A stretch of 8,811 nt of DNA. Source: Proteobacteria bacterium UBA664 (GTDB taxonomy: Bacteria; Pseudomonadota; Gammaproteobacteria; UBA7966). The notes beneath the pieces were generated by a model that was given only the letters and a program-made list of their open reading frames with translations, searched no databases and had not been told where the DNA came from. Position numbers and translations under genes: made by a program. The stretch is taken from the NCBI GenBank assembly GCA_002299125.1, contig DBNU01000185.1, positions 1 to 8,811 on the forward strand, written 5' to 3'. This document shows positions 5,951 through 8,811 of this stretch, in pieces; the stretch's first letter is position 1; the number at the start of each line of letters is the position of its first letter.

Positions 5951-6907
5951 TCACCGGAGCCGGATGCCGGGTTGCAGCAGTTGCAGCGCGGCCGTACCGA
6001 GACCCACACCAAGTTCCTCGAACAGCGTGCGCCGCGGCGTGAAGTCCACGATCTCCTCGGCCCCGACGAGTTCGCGCGCGACATGACTCGCGCTGCCGAG
6101 GCCATCGATGAGGCCGAGTTCGAGGCTCTGTTCGCCGGTCCAGAACAGCCCCGTGAACAGGCGTGGGTCATCCTTCAGCCGCTCGCCCCGCCCACGCTTG
6201 ACGGTATTGATGAACTGCTGATGGATGGAGTCGAGCAGGCCATCGACATGGGACACCTCTGCCGGGTTCTGCGGCAGAAAGGGATCGAGGAAGGCCTTGT
6301 TCTCGCCCGCCGTGTGCAGGCGACGCTCCACGCCGAGCTTGCCGATGGCGTCGACGAAGCCGAAGCCGTCCATGCGCACGCCGATGGAGCCGACGATGCT
6401 GGCCTTGTCGGCCCAGATCTGGTCCGCAGCGGCGGCGATGTAGTAGCCCCCCGAGGCGCAGATGTCGCTGATCACGGCGTACACCGGGATGTCGGGGTAC
6501 TTGTCGCGCAGACGCATGATTTCGTCGTTGATGTAACCGGACTGCACCGGACTGCCGCCGGGGCTGTTGATGCGGATGATGACCCCGCGCGTGTTCTTGT
6601 CCTCGAAGGCGGCGCGCAGCCCCGTGACCACAGAATCGGCGTTGGCATCGAACTCCGGTGCGATCACGCCCTGCACCTCGACCAGCGCGGTGTGCGGCTG
6701 GGCCATGGCACCAGGCCAGGTGAACCCCTGGGGACGGGCGTAGAACAACACCGCAAAGAGATAGGCCACGATGAGCAGCCGGAAGGCGGTGCCCCAGCGG
6801 CGGGCATTGCGCTGCTCCCTGACTTGCTCCAGGAGCAGTTCGCGCAGTGTCGCGCGCTCCCAGTCCGGGCCGTGCGGGTCATTGGGTGAAGTGGGGGGCT
6901 TCTGCAT
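5951..6907 (-). CDS. sppA: Signal peptide peptidase SppA, short S49 form
   Basis: This is a membrane-anchored S49 serine peptidase that degrades cleaved signal peptides and related fragments on the outer face of the inner membrane. The 318-residue product is the short, single-domain form, unlike the doubled E. coli SppA of about 618 residues. A charged N-terminal segment (1-41) precedes one membrane span (about 42-57, FRLLIVAYLFAVLFYA). The S49 core follows: INSPGGSP (113-120), the nucleophile Ser152 in CASGGYYIA, IVGSIGV (171-177), and Lys204 in ENKAFLDPF as the probable general base. The C-terminal LFTGLFWTGEQSLELGLIDG is typical. The ATG at 6907 has TGAGG 11 nt upstream. It follows rluC by 101 bp on the same strand. 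Both Ser and Lys are present, so it should be active. Confidence 0.93.
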   Translation of the reverse strand: MQKPPTSPNDPHGPDWERATLRELLLEQVREQRNARRWGTAFRLLIVAYLFAVLFYARPQGFTWPGAMAQPHTALVEVQGVIAPEFDANADSVVTGLRAAFEDKNTRGVIIRINSPGGSPVQSGYINDEIMRLRDKYPDIPVYAVISDICASGGYYIAAAADQIWADKASIVGSIGVRMDGFGFVDAIGKLGVERRLHTAGENKAFLDPFLPQNPAEVSHVDGLLDSIHQQFINTVKRGRGERLKDDPRLFTGLFWTGEQSLELGLIDGLGSASHVARELVGAEEIVDFTPRRTLFEELGVGLGTAALQLLQPGIRLR

Positions 6908-6950
6908 GGTGGAGCAAACCTCATGGCAGGTGACTTGAAGGTGCGAACGA

Positions 6951-6979
6951 CTGCCCGCACCGGTGCCGGCGCTGGGCAG
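6951..6979 (-). promoter_or_regulatory. Strong stem-loop between rluC and sppA
   Basis: Thirty nt after the rluC stop, minus-strand RNA folds as CTGCCC with GGGCAG and, past a bulged A, GCGCCG with CGGTGC, closing a GCAC tetraloop: 12 pairs including one G-U. On the plus strand that G-U becomes A-C, so the structure suits the rluC-sppA transcript. Downstream DNA is only mildly T-containing, so a processing site, pause or weak terminator are all possible. Confidence 0.5.
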
Positions 6980-7008
6980 GGACGACGGGCCACGGCTACC
7001 CGCAGCAA

Positions 7009-8007
7009 TCAGCGCATCGGTATCTCCGCCCCTTGGTCGGCCACGCCGCGCAGGCGGGCGAGGACGGCCTCGAGTTCGGCCGGCAAGGGAGCGGTGAACT
7101 TCAGCACTGCTTCCCCGGGCAGCGCAAGCCGCAGACTGAAGGCGTGCAAAAACAATCGACGCAGTCCATGGCGGGCGAGCGCCTGATTGACCGCCAGGTT
7201 GCCGTAACGTTCGTCGCCGGCAACGGGCAGACCCAGACTCTGGGCATGCACCCGGATCTGATGAGTACGACCACTGCCCAGCTCCGCCTCCACCAGGGTG
7301 GCAGCGGGCAGTTGCTCGCGTACGCTGAAGGTGGTGACCGCCGCCTGCCCGTCCGGCGCGACGTGCATATGCCCCTCACCGGCCTCATCGAGCCCGCGCA
7401 GGAGCGGTGCCGTCACCCGTTGCCGCGTGAAGGTGGCCACTCCGGCCAGCAGCGCCAGATAGCGCTTTCCCACGTCCGGACCGGCGATCGCCCGATTGAG
7501 CTGGCGCAGGCGCGCCGGGTCCGTGGCCAACAGCAGGCAGCCGGAGGTGGCGCGGTCGAGTCGGTGCACCAACTCGAGGTAGGGCAGATCCCGACGCAGG
7601 GCGCGAAGTATCTCGATGACGCCGTGACGCAGGCCACTGCCCGCGTGCACGGGAATGCCGGATGGCTTGTCGATGACGATGAGGCCGTCGCCTTCGTAGA
7701 GCGTCGCATGGCGCAAACGCTCGCTGAGACTGGCGGGGGGTGGCGCACCCGGCTCGACGGCGACCGGCTGCCACGGCGGCAGTCGCAACCGATCGCCCGC
7801 CGTGACGCGGGTATCGGGCTTGGCCCGCCCACCATTCAGCCGCACCTCGCCCCGCCGGAGCCAGCGATAGATGAGCGGTTTCGGCGCGCCCTTCAGCAGA
7901 CTGCCGATGAGGTTGTCGATGCGGCGACCCGCATCCGCCGGCGCGACCTCGAGCTCGCGGGCAGGTTGCCGGGTCGGGAGGGATTCGAGCTTCGGGGGCG
8001 AACTCAT
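7009..8007 (-). CDS. rluC: 23S rRNA pseudouridine synthase RluC
   Basis: RluC isomerises uridines 955, 2504 and 2580 (E. coli numbering) of 23S rRNA to pseudouridine. The 332-residue product has an N-terminal S4 RNA-binding domain (about 20-78, with RIDNLIGSLLKGAPKPLIYR and RRGEVRLNGGRAKPD) and the RluA-type catalytic domain. The active-site motif is HRLDRATSG (148-156) with Asp151; KRYLALL (181-187) and SGRTHQIRVHAQ (245-256) complete the fold. The divergent rne neighbour identifies it as RluC rather than RluD or RluA. The ATG at 8007 gives MSSPPKLES; an in-frame GTG at 8016 adds three residues. A GGAGGG at 8032-8037 is 15 nt from the GTG and 24 from the ATG, both long. A perfect hairpin lies between it and the start, so the start is uncertain by three residues. 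Confidence 0.94.
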   Translation of the reverse strand: MSSPPKLESLPTRQPARELEVAPADAGRRIDNLIGSLLKGAPKPLIYRWLRRGEVRLNGGRAKPDTRVTAGDRLRLPPWQPVAVEPGAPPPASLSERLRHATLYEGDGLIVIDKPSGIPVHAGSGLRHGVIEILRALRRDLPYLELVHRLDRATSGCLLLATDPARLRQLNRAIAGPDVGKRYLALLAGVATFTRQRVTAPLLRGLDEAGEGHMHVAPDGQAAVTTFSVREQLPAATLVEAELGSGRTHQIRVHAQSLGLPVAGDERYGNLAVNQALARHGLRRLFLHAFSLRLALPGEAVLKFTAPLPAELEAVLARLRGVADQGAEIPMR

Positions 8008-8016
8008 TGCCGGCAC

Positions 8017-8035
8017 AGGGTATCACTGATACCCT
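8017..8035 (-). promoter_or_regulatory. Perfect 8-bp hairpin against the rluC start
   Basis: AGGGTATC (8017-8024) and GATACCCT (8028-8035) are exact reverse complements around a 3-nt centre. On the rluC mRNA the 5' arm takes up the AGGG of the only nearby Shine-Dalgarno (GGAGGG, 8032-8037). The structure could therefore control rluC translation, or be a DNA operator for the divergent region. Confidence 0.6.
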
Positions 8036-8249
8036 CCGTCCTTGGACAGTAGCCGATTGCGTCCTTCCCGGATGCGCGCTCGCCCGTGCCACACCCGGGA
8101 GTCCGCGGCCGCCCGCCACCCGCGCTCGGCCCCGGTCACGGCGGCTACCCGATGCAGGCCTTGCGTCACCTCGATACCCGGATCTTGCGCTGCTACCACG
8201 GCTGCAACGCTCCCTTACCGCGGATCGCGTGGCCACGACCCTCAGGTCT

Positions 8250-8278
8250 TTTGAATACTTCCCACGGTTGGCCGTCAA
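8250..8278 (-). promoter_or_regulatory. Weak candidate promoter for rluC
   Basis: The minus strand has TTGACG (8273-8278, 5 of 6 to the -35 consensus) followed after 17 nt by TTCAAA (8250-8255, 3 of 6); TATTCA (8252-8257) at 15 nt is an alternative. It is the best -35 match I found upstream of rluC and would give a leader of more than 200 nt. Evidence is consensus match only. Confidence 0.25.
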
Positions 8279-8416
8279 GCGGAGCGCAGCGACGAGGTCA
8301 GGCAGTTCACTGGCAAGGAGCGAGCACCGCTCGATACGGTCATCGGGAAGCGCAACCGATTCACTCATCATCCCTCACCTCCCCCAACCGCCCGCCAACC
8401 CCTCCCGATATTCCCG

Positions 8417-8434
8417 GGGTGGGTGGGCCCGCCC
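8417..8434 (+). promoter_or_regulatory. Upstream hairpin of the rne leader
   Basis: GGGTGGG (8417-8423) pairs with CCCGCCC (8428-8434) around a TGGG loop, seven pairs with one U-G. The wobble becomes a C-A mismatch on the other strand, so plus-strand RNA is favoured. It is less convincing than the next two because the region is strongly G/C biased. Confidence 0.35.
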
Positions 8435-8512
8435 GCAGTCCCGACCGGACGAACCACTTGGACAGCCCAGCAGCGAACCCCGCCCGAGGCATCAGGAGCT
8501 ACGCCGCCCCGA

Positions 8513-8544
8513 GCGAGCGGGCCGCAACGTGGCGGCCTGCTCGC
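8513..8544 (+). promoter_or_regulatory. 13-bp stem-loop in the probable rne leader
   Basis: Bases 8513-8525 and 8532-8544 pair without interruption: 13 pairs, one of them G-U (8519 with 8538), around the loop AACGTG. No T tract follows, so it is not a terminator. The G-U would be C-A on the opposite strand, which favours function in the rne transcript. It lies about 120 nt upstream of the rne ATG, and by analogy with E. coli it could be the hairpin through which RNase E senses its own level. Confidence 0.6.
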
Positions 8545-8545
8545 A

Positions 8546-8567
8546 GCGAGGCGCTTCGGTGCCCCGC
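8546..8567 (+). promoter_or_regulatory. UUCG tetraloop hairpin in the probable rne leader
   Basis: One nucleotide after the 13-bp stem, GGCGC (8550-8554) pairs with GTGCC (8559-8563) around TTCG, giving the very stable C(UUCG)G tetraloop. After an A-C mismatch, GCG (8546-8548) pairs with CGC (8565-8567). The single G-U again favours the plus strand. A further 6-bp pairing, GGCGCT (8583-8588) with AGCGCC (8609-8614), follows. Confidence 0.55.
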
Positions 8568-8662
8568 CCCTGCGATGTTGCTGGCGCTCCCCAGTCTCGA
8601 CGCTGTCAAGCGCCCGTCCGTCGTCGCGACCGACTGCCGGCCCCAATCCGCAAGAGCCCAGA

Positions 8663-8811
8663 ATGAAGAGAATGCTCATCAATGCCACGCAGCCGGAAGA
8701 GCTGCGTGTGGCACTGGTCGATGGCCAGCGCCTGTACGACCTCGATCTCGAAACATCCAGCCGTGAGCAGCGCAAGTCGAACATCTACAAGGCGCGCGTG
8801 GTGCGCGTCGA
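8663..8811 (+). CDS. rne: Ribonuclease E, N-terminal 49 codons (cut by window end)
   Basis: RNase E is the essential single-strand-specific endoribonuclease that initiates mRNA decay, matures rRNA and tRNA, and scaffolds the degradosome at the inner membrane. Only 49 codons are present, but they match the family start closely: MKRMLINATQPEELRVALVD, then GQRLYDLDLE, and SNIYKARVVRV leading into the S1 domain. The remaining catalytic and scaffold regions lie past the right edge. Divergence from rluC is the standard arrangement. The ATG at 8663 gives MKRM; a second ATG at codon 4 is possible. The ribosome binding site is weak (AAGAG, 8652-8656), as may suit a gene under translational and decay-based control. 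RNase G is excluded by this N-terminus and by the rluC context. Confidence 0.95.
   Translation, partial: MKRMLINATQPEELRVALVDGQRLYDLDLETSSREQRKSNIYKARVVRV

Larger units (their letters stand above)
8017..8662. other. Divergent rluC/rne regulatory spacer, probable rne leader
   Basis: This 646-bp stretch holds no gene I can confirm. RNase E in E. coli is autoregulated through a long structured 5' leader of about 360 nt, and a long spacer with hairpins is consistent with the same arrangement. The left part (8017-8385) has features of the minus strand: the rluC start hairpin, a possible 58-codon leader frame (8023-8199), a possible promoter (8250-8278) and an unexplained start with a strong ribosome binding site (8366-8382). 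The right part (8411-8614) has the plus-strand hairpins annotated separately. No convincing rne promoter is seen; the most AT-rich site is 8249-8260, where AATACT (8254-8259) with TGGCCA (8230-8235) is a poor match at 18-nt spacing. Several long open frames on both strands here look like GC-driven chance. Confidence 0.7.

Noticed and set aside
5972..6889. 305-codon plus-strand open frame across sppA
   Set aside because: Antisense shadow of a clear S49 peptidase gene.
8018..8034. Phage lambda-type operator at the rluC start
   Set aside because: The half-sites look alike (TATCA/TGATA), but the spacing is much shorter than in lambda operators and there is no repressor gene nearby.
7033..8052. 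339-codon plus-strand open frame across rluC
   Set aside because: Antisense shadow of rluC, whose catalytic motifs are intact.
8105..8112. GCGGCCGC palindrome
   Set aside because: An 8-bp GC palindrome is unremarkable in DNA of this composition.
8416..8427. G-quadruplex in the rne leader
   Set aside because: Only three runs of GGG are present; the same bases are better explained as one side of a 7-bp hairpin.
8007..8766. Two overlapping plus-strand open frames (219 and 226 codons) across the rne leader
   Set aside because: They run through the hairpin region in different frames, are Pro/Arg/Ser-rich, and one enters rne out of frame. Long chance frames are expected here.

Overview
This GC-rich window carries the conserved gammaproteobacterial cluster rne / rluC / maf(yceF) / yceD-rpmF-plsX-fabHDG. 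Three things point to a gammaproteobacterium: the gene order, the cysteine-free 59-residue L32, and the RNase E N-terminus (MKRMLINATQPEELRVALVD). As I recall the E. coli locus, it has the same relative orientations: rne and rluC diverge, rluC and maf converge, maf and yceD diverge. Here an sppA gene lies just downstream of rluC, as I recall for Pseudomonas. GC content and gene order would suit a Chromatiales/Ectothiorhodospiraceae-like or pseudomonad-like lineage, but I cannot name a genus.

Layout. 1-192: fabG/acpP spacer with a probable acpP promoter and ribosome binding site; acpP itself lies off the left edge. 193-5032, all minus strand and read right to left: yceD, rpmF, plsX, fabH, fabD, fabG, the classic ribosomal-protein/fatty-acid operon. 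5033-5317: a divergent spacer with several inverted repeats. 5318-5920: maf (plus). 5951-8007: sppA and rluC (minus, transcribed rluC then sppA). 8017-8662: a 646-bp rluC/rne spacer with strong hairpins that fold best as plus-strand RNA, so it is probably the rne leader. 8663-8811: the first 49 codons of rne, cut by the window end.

How the genes work together. PlsX supplies acyl phosphate for phospholipid synthesis. FabD charges ACP with malonate, FabH starts the chain, and FabG reduces the beta-keto intermediate. The operon links this to ribosome supply (L32, and YceD, which is connected with 23S rRNA). The flanking genes act on RNA or quality control: RluC modifies 23S rRNA, RNase E processes and decays RNA, Maf/YceF removes a modified nucleotide, and SppA cleaves peptides in the envelope.

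The coding genes are all ordinary and intact. The points worth a second look are non-coding: the rne leader hairpins, a hairpin against the rluC start, a perfect 10-bp inverted repeat and a C9-containing hairpin before maf, and a 250-bp rpmF-plsX spacer that is fully open and overlaps both neighbours by 4 nt. I see no mobile element, CRISPR array, tRNA, rRNA or clear new defence system.
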